Shown here piece by piece: positions 11,177 through 22,139 of a DNA stretch of 64,000 bases (its first letter is position 1; every line of letters begins with the position of its first letter). Location: assembly GCA_030549495.1 (NCBI GenBank), contig JAUIRK010000684.1, forward strand, positions 143,482 through 207,481. Reading direction: 5' to 3'. A program made the position numbers and the translations under genes. The notes below the pieces were generated by a model. That model was not told where the DNA came from, did not search any database, and was given only the letters and a program-made list of their open reading frames with translations. This stretch comes from Nectonema munidae. Its lineage: Eukaryota > Nematomorpha > Nectonematoida > Nectonematidae.

Positions 11177-12530
11177 GTATACTAAACCTATAATAATTTC
11201 AAATTATCAGTGTTCAAACTTTTTTATGCAGATTAAACAATAAAATGTCCAAAAAGCGCACCCCAAAATCGTCATGGGATTTGTGAATTTACCCTCTGAT
11301 GGGGAAGATCGGCCATAATGTATCATATGTCAAAAGTACTGACAAATCAAAGCGTCAAGCCATCAAAAACCTCAGCTCATTTCCACATGTGTCATCCGAA
11401 TTTTAAAAATTAGGATCTGGCTTATTTTCAGCGCCGGGCTGTAGCATTGAAAAATATCCGATTCGCACCCAAAAGCTTCAAGCTGCGGTGGAAGCATTCT
11501 ACTTTGTTGCATATACGGTTGCTGAACAACAGAAATGCACAGCATTGCAGAGAATCTAATTATGCTCTGTCCATACGGCATAATTTAATTAATGTCCAGC
11601 CAGCGAGTCGATGACATGGCATCAGATGTCCCTTGGGGGAAGATGCCTTCAATCCCATTAACAGTTTCTTTACCAAGAATGGATTGGATTGGAACAATGT
11701 TCAACAGGTAGGGAAAGTTTTTTCTCCTTCTAGACAACTGGCACAATCTATAATCATATTTCCTTTAAATCCATGTTTCCATCGATGATGGCTGGTTTTC
11801 GTGGATTACGGGGCCTCATGCAAAATGTGAATGCCGAAATTTCTACCGATCATTCATCGGTACTCTCTTGGATTGAAAAGCCTGCCTGGTACTCTGAAGT
11901 TAGTGTTCGAGGATGTTTTGAAAATAGTCAACTTAATCAAGTCCGGGATGTGAATCCGCGCATATTCAAGGAGCTGTGCAAAGAAATGGGAGAGCAGTAT
12001 CAAGTTCTGCTCTGTCACAGCAATGTTCGCTGGTTGTCACGAGGAAAGGTTTTACTTCGAATCGTTGAGCTCTGAAGGGCTATTCAAGAATTCCCTGAAC
12101 AAAAAGGATCGCCCCTTGCTGCCAAGTTCACTGATAAGGAGTGGCTTGCTCGATTTTGTTACTTGGCTGACATATTTGGGGAGCTGAATGGTGCGAATCT
12201 GCAACTTCAGGGCCGAAGCACGACTACCATTGATGCCCATCAAACTATGGCTGCATTTCTGGGGAAACTGAAACTCTGGATTCGGCGCTTGGAGAAAGAA
12301 GTGATAGTCCAGTTCTCAACACTAGACCAGTTTGTTGTGCAAAATAGTCAGGATACAGGATCACTTCTACAGACCATCAACAAAAAGATGAGCGACCATT
12401 GAAGTTCCCAGAAATTCACCAAAAAAGAGGCAGTCTTCAGTGAATCGTTCGTCGCTTCTCTGTAATGAGGCCATTGATGGTGACCATTTGCCGGCAAAGG
12501 AGGAATGGATCACAGTGCGAACCACTTAAG
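11177..12530 (+). mobile_element. Degraded ZBED5-like hAT transposase
   Basis: The forward frames give a start-like MSKKRTPKSSWD (from 11244), then after heavy damage an intact stretch at 11773-12075 with IFKELCKEMGEQYQVLLCHS followed by NVRWLSRGKVLLRIVEL. A further stretch at 12130-12402 contains FCYLADIFGELNGANLQLQG. These are hallmark blocks of the ZBED5/FAM200/GTF2IRD2 group of hAT transposases. The C-terminal dimerisation block is missing or unrecognisable. The flanks match the repeat at 30064-30370, which may be an internally deleted derivative of this element. Many stops and frameshifts are present. Confidence 0.75.
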
Positions 12531-13269
12531 CCTTAAAAATAATGTCATTTTCATTAAATTGTTTTCAGATGTTTGGATCAGGAGGTTTAAAGCCTAAAAG
12601 CAATGAAAATTAAAAAATGTTTGACAGCTGGGTCTTTTTGCCTGAAAAAGAAGTACTTATATCATGTTTGGAGTCAGATTAAGATGTTTGGAGTTAGATT
12701 AGGATTCAGCCATCTTTTTTCAAAGTGGAATATTTTTCAAGTACTTTGCAGAAACATAGTTCCAAATGTCGATATCCAAAAATGGCGCATTGAAAAATCC
12801 GTGCAAATATTTTCACAACGAAGGCTGGCATGAAACTTTATTATTGTAAAGATGAATGCGTATTACATTTAAATTTACAGATTTACCCCTGATTAGCTTG
12901 CTTCCTCGTATGGTTGAAATTTAAAAAGTTTTGCTCAAAAAGTCAATGCTCTAGCTCCAGATGTTCACACATAACCCAAAAAACAAAGCTCATTTGACAT
13001 GAAATAAAACATTTATATATTGCATATACTAAAGATAAGGAGTTGTGTGTTTTCTTTCAAGGCTATTTGTATTTGTAAATGACATATCCGATTTTATTTT
13101 TCAGACAAAAAAAACTTTTCCTCTACATTACATACCTTTTTAAATAAACTTAATTTTTCACTTTCTCTTTAACATAGGTAAATTATCGTTAAAAAAAAGT
13201 ATACTAACGTGCTAACTTTCTTAGAACATGAGTTAACCTGATGTGCAGGCACCCCTAAAGGGTGCGAGA
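12531..13269. other. No gene seen
   Basis: This is AT-rich sequence with no supported exon. Near 13245 a short CAGGCACCCCTAAAGGGTGC motif forms a small hairpin resembling a hAT terminal sequence. Confidence 0.4.
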
Positions 13270-13803
13270 GATAGTTATAGGGGGGTGCAAAAAATCTTAA
13301 ACTTTTTGTTAAAAATGCCTCTATTCTTTGAATTTGTTGATTCAATGAGGTTAATTTTTGTAAGTTAGAGGAGACATTGTATCTTTTTATCGCTATAATG
13401 TAAATATATTATATCCAATTTGATTACTACTATATATTTATATTATACACTATGTTGTCTAATCCGATTGGTAGCCATTCATCCTAGCTTATTCATTGCC
13501 AATATCTAGAAAGCAATAAAAGTGAGAAGCCTACAAGATAGTTATAGGGGGATGCAAAAAATCTTAAACTTTTTGTTAAAAATGCCTCTATTCTTTGAAT
13601 TTGTTGATTCAATGAGGTTAATTTTTGTTAGTTAGAGGAGACATTGTATCTTTTTATCGCTATAATGTAAATATATTATATCCAATTTGATTACTACTAT
13701 ATATTTATATTATACACTATGTTGTCTAATCCGATTGGTAGCCATTCATCCTAGCTTATTCATTGCCAATATCTAGAAAGCAATAAAAGTGAGAAGCCTG
13801 CAA
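13270..13803. repeat. Tandem duplication, 2 x 267 bp
   Basis: The block beginning GATAGTTATAGGGGG at 13270 recurs at 13537 and both run to GTGAGAAGCCTRCAA (13536 and 13803). The two copies differ at only a few positions by eye, so the duplication is recent. No open reading frame of note lies inside. Confidence 0.9.
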
Positions 13804-14409
13804 CACGTTATGATGGCTATAAGGCAATAAGTATTCACTCTTCTTCAGAATAAGAACAAGTCTAGAAATCGTCTAGATGCATACATGAAATGCGTCTACT
13901 TAGAGGCATTGCACTTGGACAAAATGAGTTTCAAATCGCAAAAATAAATGAAACTAAACCGGAACAAATGTCCCATTAATTTTAAGCTTGATAAAAAATC
14001 GCCAGCAAAAAAAATACAGACAAAAATCCATTTTCTCAATTTAATTAATTTTTGTTCAAGTTCATATTAAAAATTCTATATTTCTATATAAAATGAGTAA
14101 ATTGATGAAAAATTTTTTGAATCAAAAATTTCAAAATGTGCGCCCTGAGTTAGAAAGATTGACATTTTTGTTAGTTAATTAATTAGTACTTCTTTTTGTT
14201 ATGAAAAAAGAGCTTGCATAAATTTATATTTGATAGGAAACATTGCTAATCTTTCTCTTTTTTTGACTACGCTATTTGGAAAGCCATTCCACTTCATAAA
14301 AGTGTTGACAAAAGGGTGTAAAAGTCGAAGGTGTATTTTGGGGTAAGAGATTTTTTCACCTTTGGATGAAGGAAGAAGAAGCTAAGAGACTAAGGAAATA
14401 TGAAAAGTG
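13804..14409. other. Intergenic sequence downstream of HYOU1
   Basis: AT-rich sequence with no recognised gene or repeat. Confidence 0.4.
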
Positions 14410-14415
14410 TTTATT
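14410..14415 (-). promoter_or_regulatory. Polyadenylation signal of HYOU1 gene
   Basis: TTTATT on the forward strand is AATAAA on the reverse strand, about 250 bp after the HYOU1 stop. The 3' UTR would contain CA/TG and TA microsatellites at about 14525-14630. Confidence 0.5.
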
Positions 14416-14666
14416 CTTCATATAATAAAGTATTGTGTATAATAAAATCATTGCATGACAATTTCAGGGTATTCGAAAGATAAAAATCTTATTTGTAATC
14501 GTAGATAGGAAGGAATGCTGAAACATACATACACACACATTCACTACTCACACAGGTTTAAAAAATCTATTAAAATAAAGTGAGGGCATAGATATATATA
14601 TATATGTGTCTGGACACACACACACAGGCAAAAGGGCATGCATATCATATTCCTACCATGACTAGA

Positions 14667-17456
14667 TCACAATTCTTCTCCACTATGCGGATGGAAGGAC
14701 TCTGATGTTTCATTTTGGTGAAGTTGTTCTTCTTGGGGATATGGCGGCTTTATTGTGGAGGAAGAAGGACTTTCTGCCACTTCTTCTTCTTGAGTTGAAT
14801 TGACTGTAGGTGTGGACTTTGTTGTGTTGTCAAGTTGTGCCTTTTCTTTCTGCATCCTTTCTAGGTATTCTTGGAGTCTGATTTTGACCTTACTCTGGTA
14901 GTAGCGATTCTCGCGAGAAATTTCATCTATCTTCTCGTTTATCTTTTCAACGCTAACAACAGGCGTCTCGTAGGCAGGCAAGAGCTTTTGCTTTTCCTTC
15001 ATTTGATTCATCCACCGCTCACTTTCATTCAACAGCGAATCAAATCGTTCGATTTCGTTGGGAGTGAAAAAATTGAAAGAACTCGTCACATTTTTCATTT
15101 CGGTGAGGAATGAAGTGGAGTTCTTGATCATTTCAAGCAGATTTTTGAAAGCCAAGGGCCTTTTTTCATTTTCCCTCATCAAGAGAAAGTGGGGTTTAAA
15201 CATGGCCTTCAGCCTCTTGACTCGTGTCAGCAACGGTTCCAAACTCGAGAGGTAGCCTTCTTCATCTATCCAATTCTTTTCCTTCTCGAGCTCCGTGGTC
15301 AAAACAGATCTGTCTTCCTCTGAAATAGACGCTATAAAAATTTCATCCGAATCAAGCTTATACTTATTATCAATGACAAAAGACTCCAATTCATTTAGCG
15401 CCTTGCCTGTCTTCCTTTTATTCCTTTCAAATTCTTCAATGTGTTTGATGTAATCTTTTATTTTGTTTATTTCCTTCCGATTTATCTCAGGCAAATCCAA
15501 ATTTACAACTTCAAAGTTTATCGTTTCAGTTATAATCTTCTTCAAGTTATGTTCAGTAGAATTAGAAAGACTGCTGTTATTACTGGCTACTTCAGAATCA
15601 CTCTGATTTCCCATGTTAGAAAGAAAAGACTCATTTTTGTTTGAAGGAGAAATTTCGCTAGAAGAAAAAAAATTCTTGATTGAGTTTGTCAATTTACCCA
15701 GTGTAGACATTTCTTTCGTAGAAACTTGGAAGAGAGCTTCAGCGTGTCCCACAGAGAGAATGCAACTCTCACTCATGTTCATATGAATTTTGATTCCTTT
15801 GAAAGAGTTGACTTCCAAAGCACCATCAGTTGGTTCCTTCTGCAAATTTTCATCTTCTTCGGAAGTGGCACGTGCGTCTGAGTTCAAGTACTTTTTGCAA
15901 AGACTTTCAAGATTCAGCAAAGAAATCTTAAGTATGAGGTTATCGGGAGAATACCCCAGAAAAATGTCAATATTTTTATTGACCTTAGTCAGGGTTAAGA
16001 CTTTGTTTTGGCCACAAGAGCCCATGACTTCATACAACGTCTTGCTAATCTTTACAACTCCTCCATCTTTGTGACTATCCTTGTCGTCGTGGTTTCTTTC
16101 ATAGAAAACATGGATGGGTTGGAGTATGGAGTTTTTGAGGAGCAGTTTAGACGCTTTGAAATGTTCACTTTGTTGAGCCGCTAAAAAGAGCGCACCCAAA
16201 GCAGCTGCTTCATCCGTATTCAAATTCTTGCCAATATCCTTCTTTATGATTTCGTTTAGAATATTCTGGACCAAAGGTTTTCTAGTTTGGGCGCCAAATA
16301 ACACGAAATTATCTATTGCGTTCATTGATAAATTAGATGTGCGTAAAGCATCCTCAAACACGTTCTTTATTGCGCCTCGCATATCCGATAAGATGCTTTC
16401 CAAGTCTTGGCGATTAACTTCAACTCTTAAATCCTTGTTATCCACCAACTCTCTGATTTGAGCGTGAATTCTGTCATTTGCACTCAAAATATTCTTAATT
16501 CTTCCCGCTTCCACGAATATTTTGCCCATTACGCGTTCATTTTCAAAAACTTTGATGTTGCTTTCCTTTTCAAACTTGCGAGCAAGATAATCACGAAGCC
16601 TTACTTGGATTTCTAAACCACCAATGCTGGTGTAGCCATAGCCCACCACTTTTCCCACGGTCTCCTTTTCGGCCTTTCCAGGAAGGTAGTGTACGATGGT
16701 GGCGGAAGTGGTACAACAGCCCATATCAAAGTATAGAACACGTAACTCCTGCTTCACATCACCTGCTTTCTTTTTACTCTCGCTTTGCGAAGAATTTTTG
16801 GCGCCAAATTTCAAATGAAAGAGAGCATAGTTTGTGGCAATGGCGGTGTTGTCGTTAACGAGCTGCGTCACTTTTATGTCTGCTATGTTGATGGCTGCGA
16901 GCACCGCCCTACGCTGCGCCTGATTCCAGTGCTGAGGAACGACGAAAACGCCACTCCCCAACTTCCCCTTCTTCTGCTTCTTCACTTCTTGGATGTATGA
17001 TTGAGCATACGCAGTAAATTTCTTGATCAGCATTGCTAACAGCGTTTCGCCTCTAATGCCTGTATCTGAAAAGAGCTTGAAGCAGACACTGTGGTCGGCA
17101 GTGGAGCAGGGAATGGCCTTCAAAGAGGGAAACTTGAGCAAAAAGTCGCCAACACTTGTATCATTGATTGAACTTCCAATCACTTTAGAGAGGTAGAGAA
17201 AAGTAGTTTGCGGCTTTTTGGAAATTAAATTGAAAGCTGTTTGCCCGTAGAGAACTTCATTCTCACTTTTAAAGGAAATAGCGGAATAACTTTTTCTTTT
17301 TGATTCAGGATTCAGAGCTATTTCCATTGAAGAGCCAGGCTCAATAACTCCTATCTTTGTCCACTCACAACCAAAGTCAATGGAAAATAGTGCTCCATAC
17401 ACAAGCGTAGCAAATGCAGGTAAGATATAGAGGAATAGAGTTGGAAAGCGAAACAT
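14667..17456 (-). CDS. HYOU1: Hypoxia up-regulated protein 1 (HYOU1/GRP170), ER Hsp110-like chaperone
   Basis: This is a large Hsp70-superfamily protein of the ER lumen that serves as holdase and nucleotide exchange factor for BiP. The 929-codon frame is uninterrupted. Residues 1-21 are a hydrophobic signal peptide (FPTLFLYILPAFATLVYGA). The nucleotide-binding domain spans about 22-430: SIDFGCEWTKIGV (phosphate loop 1), VVPQHWNQAQRRAV, LVNDNTAIA, YFDMGCCTT (phosphate loop 2), FGAQTRKP and NLNTDEAAALGA. A beta domain follows, then a Ser/Asn-rich acidic loop at about 590-650 (TLGKLTNSIKNFFSSS matches HYOU1 TLTKLGNTISSLF). The helical lid holds NFEVVNLDLPEI and WIDEEGY. The C-terminus is GEEL, a weak KDEL-like retention signal. 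Human HYOU1 has 999 residues and ends NDEL. Two ATP-site loops differ from the usual glycines. No intron is seen. Confidence 0.95.
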   Translation of the reverse strand: MFRFPTLFLYILPAFATLVYGALFSIDFGCEWTKIGVIEPGSSMEIALNPESKRKSYSAISFKSENEVLYGQTAFNLISKKPQTTFLYLSKVIGSSINDTSVGDFLLKFPSLKAIPCSTADHSVCFKLFSDTGIRGETLLAMLIKKFTAYAQSYIQEVKKQKKGKLGSGVFVVPQHWNQAQRRAVLAAINIADIKVTQLVNDNTAIATNYALFHLKFGAKNSSQSESKKKAGDVKQELRVLYFDMGCCTTSATIVHYLPGKAEKETVGKVVGYGYTSIGGLEIQVRLRDYLARKFEKESNIKVFENERVMGKIFVEAGRIKNILSANDRIHAQIRELVDNKDLRVEVNRQDLESILSDMRGAIKNVFEDALRTSNLSMNAIDNFVLFGAQTRKPLVQNILNEIIKKDIGKNLNTDEAAALGALFLAAQQSEHFKASKLLLKNSILQPIHVFYERNHDDKDSHKDGGVVKISKTLYEVMGSCGQNKVLTLTKVNKNIDIFLGYSPDNLILKISLLNLESLCKKYLNSDARATSEEDENLQKEPTDGALEVNSFKGIKIHMNMSESCILSVGHAEALFQVSTKEMSTLGKLTNSIKNFFSSSEISPSNKNESFLSNMGNQSDSEVASNNSSLSNSTEHNLKKIITETINFEVVNLDLPEINRKEINKIKDYIKHIEEFERNKRKTGKALNELESFVIDNKYKLDSDEIFIASISEEDRSVLTTELEKEKNWIDEEGYLSSLEPLLTRVKRLKAMFKPHFLLMRENEKRPLAFKNLLEMIKNSTSFLTEMKNVTSSFNFFTPNEIERFDSLLNESERWMNQMKEKQKLLPAYETPVVSVEKINEKIDEISRENRYYQSKVKIRLQEYLERMQKEKAQLDNTTKSTPTVNSTQEEEVAESPSSSTIKPPYPQEEQLHQNETSESFHPHSGEEL

Positions 17457-17934
17457 AATTTCACTTAATTCTATTTAAAAAAGTAAGAACGCAAGTATAA
17501 TGATAAGACAATGAATTTCAATCGATCCAAATTTGTAAAAATTACTAAATTTGTAAAAGACAGAAAGTTTGAATAAGGAACATAAGAATTTGCTTCTAAG
17601 GCGTTTAAATCAGAAGGACATTTTTCAAGGAACCAAGACAATTGAATCAACCAAATTACGATGACATCGCTTTTAAATTTGATTTAAATGAAGAATTCCT
17701 TATGTGAAAAAGTATTTACAGGAATTTGGAGAGAAAATTCAGTTATAGGCTATTCTTTTTTTGAAATCTTTTAGAATTCTTATCTTTTTAACTCAATGAA
17801 TTGACGAGCTAACTAAAAGTAAAGCTCTAAGTAAGAGTTGCTGCTTGTTTATAAAACATATATGATGATCGCAGTATAGGATGTAATGATCATTCGAATA
17901 CATGATAATGTAAGATAAGAGAAATAAAGAGGGA
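17457..17934. other. Upstream region of HYOU1
   Basis: This holds the 5' UTR and promoter side of the chaperone gene. No TATA box, CCAAT-N9-CCACG ER-stress element or other named site could be made out. Confidence 0.35.
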
Positions 17935-19425
17935 ATATCAAAAATATTTCACAGACGATGCGTGAGAGCTATATAATAATAATCCATTGCTTCAATATGC
18001 ACACAATAAGTAGGCAATGTTTATCACAGTGTCTCCTCTTTGTAGTATTTTTGGGCAAACACATTTTGATATTTTCTCATCTTCTTCTGTCAAAGTGATT
18101 CTATTTCTCTTTCTGTCTCCTTCTCTGGTTTTCTCTTCCGCTTTCTCTGCTATAACTCAATTACTCAAGCTCTCTTCTCTCATCCAAGCTCTTCTTTCAC
18201 TCAAGCTCTCTTCTCATGTTTAAATCCTATCTCATTCAGCTTGTATTTAGAGTTAAATTAAAAATAATTATATTTTATCTCATCAGAAATTAGTTTTTAG
18301 CGGAATATAAGTTCAATATTTTCAGAACCTTTTTTCATGAAACCAAAGTTAAGCCATTCAAATTAATCTCAGAGATTTTTGGTAAATATTTAGTTTCATT
18401 AATATACCAAACATTTTGAAAAATGAAAATTTGTTTTTTTAAATGAGAGAAAAATAGTTTTCAATCGTTACAATTTTATATCAATGAATATTGTCAGACT
18501 CGCTTTAAAAAATTTTTTTTTTCTACAAAGGTCACTTTTATCTTTATCAGTACGTTTGTTACATTTTGTAACATTTGGAAACTTTAATTTTTTCAAGTCA
18601 AGAAATTTTTTTTCAATAGCTATTTGGGAATTAATATTTTGACTAGCTATTCAGTTTAAAAGCAAGAATACTCTATTTGCTTAATATTTGAGCAGAGATA
18701 TTTTTATAATGTTCGATTGTTAAATTTAGTAAGTTACACTGTACATAATTAATTAAATAATTTTTGTTAAGAAAATTTGTTGATTATAAATAATAAAAAT
18801 ATAATATCGAAAGAAAATGTTTCAATTGTTAAAAATGTACTTGATCTATTTATGACAACTGTCAGAATTTTATTTGTAGACAGAAATAGTGAAAAAACAC
18901 AATGATTTTCTTCTTCTCGTATTTTTTCATTTTTTTAAAACTTGAAATTCCAATAATTTCAAGGATGTGCCCTCCTGAATCAATCACATTTTTTTCATAT
19001 AAATATCGCAGGGTGTCTAGTAAACTCTTTGCTTTCAGACTACATTCACTCATATAAAACTCTCCAACCTTCCGTTATTTGTTTTCAATTGTTTTCTCTA
19101 TCAATCAAATATCCTTTAATCAATTCCTGTAATGTGCCTGATAGACTACTTCATTTTCAAATGAAAAGCCTATTCGCCCGCAACAATTTTGGATTTTTTT
19201 ATGCGATATGCAAATTTAATTAAAATATTTTCGCTGGAAGTATAGTATTTAAATTTCATCAATTTTGTAAAAAAAATGTAAAGTAGTCTTATAAATTTAG
19301 GTATGCGCTGAATACACCCTATTTTAAAGGATTGCTTGAATATTTGGTCTCTCATGGTATTTCCAGACTAGTAATTTTGAATTTCGCCCCCCTCCCAATA
19401 ATTTTGAGGATGTGCGCCTCTGATG
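17935..19425. repeat. Long non-coding hAT-like element, copy 1
   Basis: Long blocks are nearly identical to those at 50190-52745 and 41815-42440, for example the CTATATAATAATAATCCATT start block, the block near 18297-18930, the CATATAAA(A/C)ATCGCAGGGTG block and the ATTTTAAAGGATTGCTTGAA block. It ends CGCCCCCCTCCCAATAATTT then GAGGATGTGCGCCTCTG, an inverted match to CAGGGGCGCACATCC at 49907. The left terminus is not seen. No transposase is encoded. Confidence 0.7.
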
Positions 19426-21002
19426 ACGACAGGTGGCAATAAGAGGAAAAAAAATTATATACATTTTTTAATATTAACGTACTTTAGGTAGAAAGATTTG
19501 TTTTAGTTCTTATTTTTTAATTCAAGGAAGCGATAATTTTCAAAATTTATTTCAAATTGTATTTTTTACAAAAAATCTATCGTATCGTAGCGTATGTCAT
19601 CCCTGCTAATAAGCAGATTCCATAAATATATAAAAATTAAAAATTGATATAATACATAAAAAATAAAAATTGAATATAAACAGAGCAAATAAAAGCGAAT
19701 CTTTTAAATTAATAGCCATATGCATTGATTAGATCATAAATTTAAAATAGTTTGTTTATGGAGACATTTACGACATGTAAAGTTGGTTAGATAGTGGGTT
19801 TTGATAATTCAAAGCCTTCTCGATGAAAAAACCTGAACTTTACCTTTAAAAAGTTTTTTTTGTTTTTTTATTTAGAGAAAATATTTTAGGCGGTATGTTA
19901 AATGATACATATGTCGTAATTCCTTAATTTGCTAGCAATCCCTTTAAAAAAGAACTATTTGGTAGTCTATATTTAGATAGTCAGACCTTAATGATCCAAT
20001 AACCTCGCTACCTGGATCAAATTAATTGGAAACTAAATTATTACTTTGCTTATAAATCCATATATACTTCCAAAAGCAATATCATGATTATAAGAATCTA
20101 ATTTTCACAAAATTTCACTCTGCTCAAATGATAGCTTAAAAAATTGTGTTTTTTAGATAAGTCACTTTTTGAATTATGTGAAAATTAGACACTTTTAAAG
20201 GAAAAAGTTTTAAAATATCAATGCGAAGTATAAAAGAATGAACAAGAAAAATCTATACAAAAGAATGGATACTTTTAATTTTATTTATCCTTCCCTCAAA
20301 CGAACCAAAAGAATTTCACAAGAACACTCTGTAAAACAAAAATTTAAGATCATTAACTCTTTTTCCAAGTGTGGGTTCAATCAAAACAGACTGAAATGTT
20401 ATATTTTGATGAATATGTTTTTTAAAAAGATTCCATCACATGGACACTTGGATGAAGAAGAAATAATTTATATTATCGTTAAAAACTTTTGAAATATGAT
20501 GCAAATCATGCACCAAAAGAAAATTGTCCAAATAGCAAAGTGTAAGGTGCGTAATTATAAAAAGATTTATTTATAATTACTCCAGCATTTAATTAAAGAT
20601 CTTAGGTGTTTTTTTAGAAAAGGCTTATGACAAATCATGATCAAAGAAGACTCGATGCACAAATTTTGATTTCTCTAACACTAGATTAAAATACAATTAT
20701 TTGCACTAATTATTATGAAAAAACAAATAATTTTTATTTTTTAAACAAATGTCCAAAATCCAAACCTACATACATTAAAACAAAAACAAAGCAAATTATT
20801 ATCATTCAAAAAGTAAATATAATTTGGTTACTGGTCAAAATCCTCGAAAACTAAGGTAGCAGTGACATTAGTTTTCGGGGATTTCGATAGTGGTCATTTT
20901 AATTTCCAGGCATTTGGAATAGATACAATGTTTTTACAACGTTGTCTCACCTTTCATTCATATCAAAACACATACTACACATATAGATATTCAACTATAA
21001 AA
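19426..21002. other. AT-rich intergenic sequence with a SINE scrap
   Basis: A partial SINE lies at about 19775-19857 (AGTTGGTTAGATAGTGGGTT, then CCTTCTCGATGAAAAAACC). An 84-codon open frame at 20238-20492 is Lys/Phe/Asn-rich and matches no family I know. Nothing else is supported. Confidence 0.35.
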
Positions 21003-21110
21003 GGTAAAGTTATCGAACTATGAGAAAGTAGGCTTGATGCGGGATCGAACCCAAGACCTTGAGTTATCGAAAACTAGTATCTAACCAACATTACTCACGC
21101 CCGCATTATT
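21003..21110 (-). repeat. tRNA-derived SINE (5' part)
   Basis: The reverse strand reads from GCGTGAGTAATGTTGGTTAG through CAAGGTCTTGGGTTCGATCC to CATCAAGCCTACTTTCTCAT. The B-box GGTTCGATCC and the A-box-like GGTTAGATACTAG are spaced as in a tRNA. Its 3' tail is cut short. It shares its sequence with copies at 47315, 58160 and 59681. Confidence 0.75.
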
Positions 21111-21469
21111 CAACTATACGTTGATATGCTAAAAAATTCAAAGAAGGGGAGTCAGCTATGTTAGTTTATGTTTTTAGGCAGTTTGATAGAATTATACAAA
21201 AAAAGATATTTATTAGCACATATAAGGCATTAATCTAATGGATTACAATTTAAAGAAAAAAATAGTAGAGATTAAAATATGAGAAAATTAAATTCTCTTA
21301 GTATATATGTTTTAAAAATCCCTATCTACGTTAATTGTAGAGGCAGACTGAACTAAAACAAAACAAATGTTGGTTGGTTAATTGGAGATATTAAAACACT
21401 TTCAGCAGTAAAACTATATGCTCACATTATGCTTGAGATGGTTAATCGTAGTTTTGTGATTTTGTTTTT

Positions 21470-21550
21470 AAGAGTCGGGAGGGCTGGAGATCGAACCTCT
21501 GACCTTCAACTGTTAAGTTGAGAGATACACCCTAAAAACCATCGAGGCTT
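21470..21550 (-). repeat. tRNA-like relic
   Basis: The reverse strand shows CAGAGGTTCGATCTCCAGCC (B-box-like), preceded by a TCAACTTAACAGTTGA hairpin at the anticodon position and an A-box-like GGTTTTTAGGGTG. The acceptor and T stems do not pair properly, so this is a tRNA pseudogene or SINE head, not a working tRNA. Confidence 0.45.
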
Positions 21551-22139
21551 AAGAAAATCTAAACAAGTATTTATCTTTTAATTAAATGGCTTCTATTTAT
21601 TAAAAAAATGTTAAGTGTAACGAAATAATTTAGAAAAAGTAACTTATAATTACGTGAATAACACGATAAAAAATTCAAAAAACGTGTGTTAATTACTAGA
21701 ATGGAAAAAAAATAAAAAAATATTTTAATTTTTAAAAGAACTCACATAAAAGTTTCATATGTCGATTGAATGGTTATGGTCTATTTGAATAATTTCCATT
21801 CAAATTGATGGAAATTAATAATGGATTGTTTTTGATGATCAGTTTGCTTTCAAACCGATAGCACTTTCCAAAACTGAATTGATATGCTTGCAAGATGCTT
21901 GATAGAGAATAGAGGTAGTCTTTATGTTTATACAGGTTTTATAAAGAGTCTAAAATAAAAGAGATAAAAAAGAGAGGAAGAAAGCTATCGGGTAGGTGGT
22001 GAGTGAAGATTTAGAATGGGTTCAATAGTTCGTAAAAGCATCGAGAGGGAAATTAATAGTGTCGGGTGTGTTAGTAGTTCATTCTAATTGTTGGGAAAAT
22101 GACCGAGAGTTGAAACACAACTATTTATTAATTCGTGGC

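Noticed and set aside
14871-17000. Several open frames antisense to HYOU1
   Set aside because: They are shadows of the strongly biased HYOU1 coding strand; none shows a domain.
21470-21550. Functional tRNA gene
   Set aside because: The B-box is present, but the T and acceptor stems do not pair and the anticodon loop is not of normal size.
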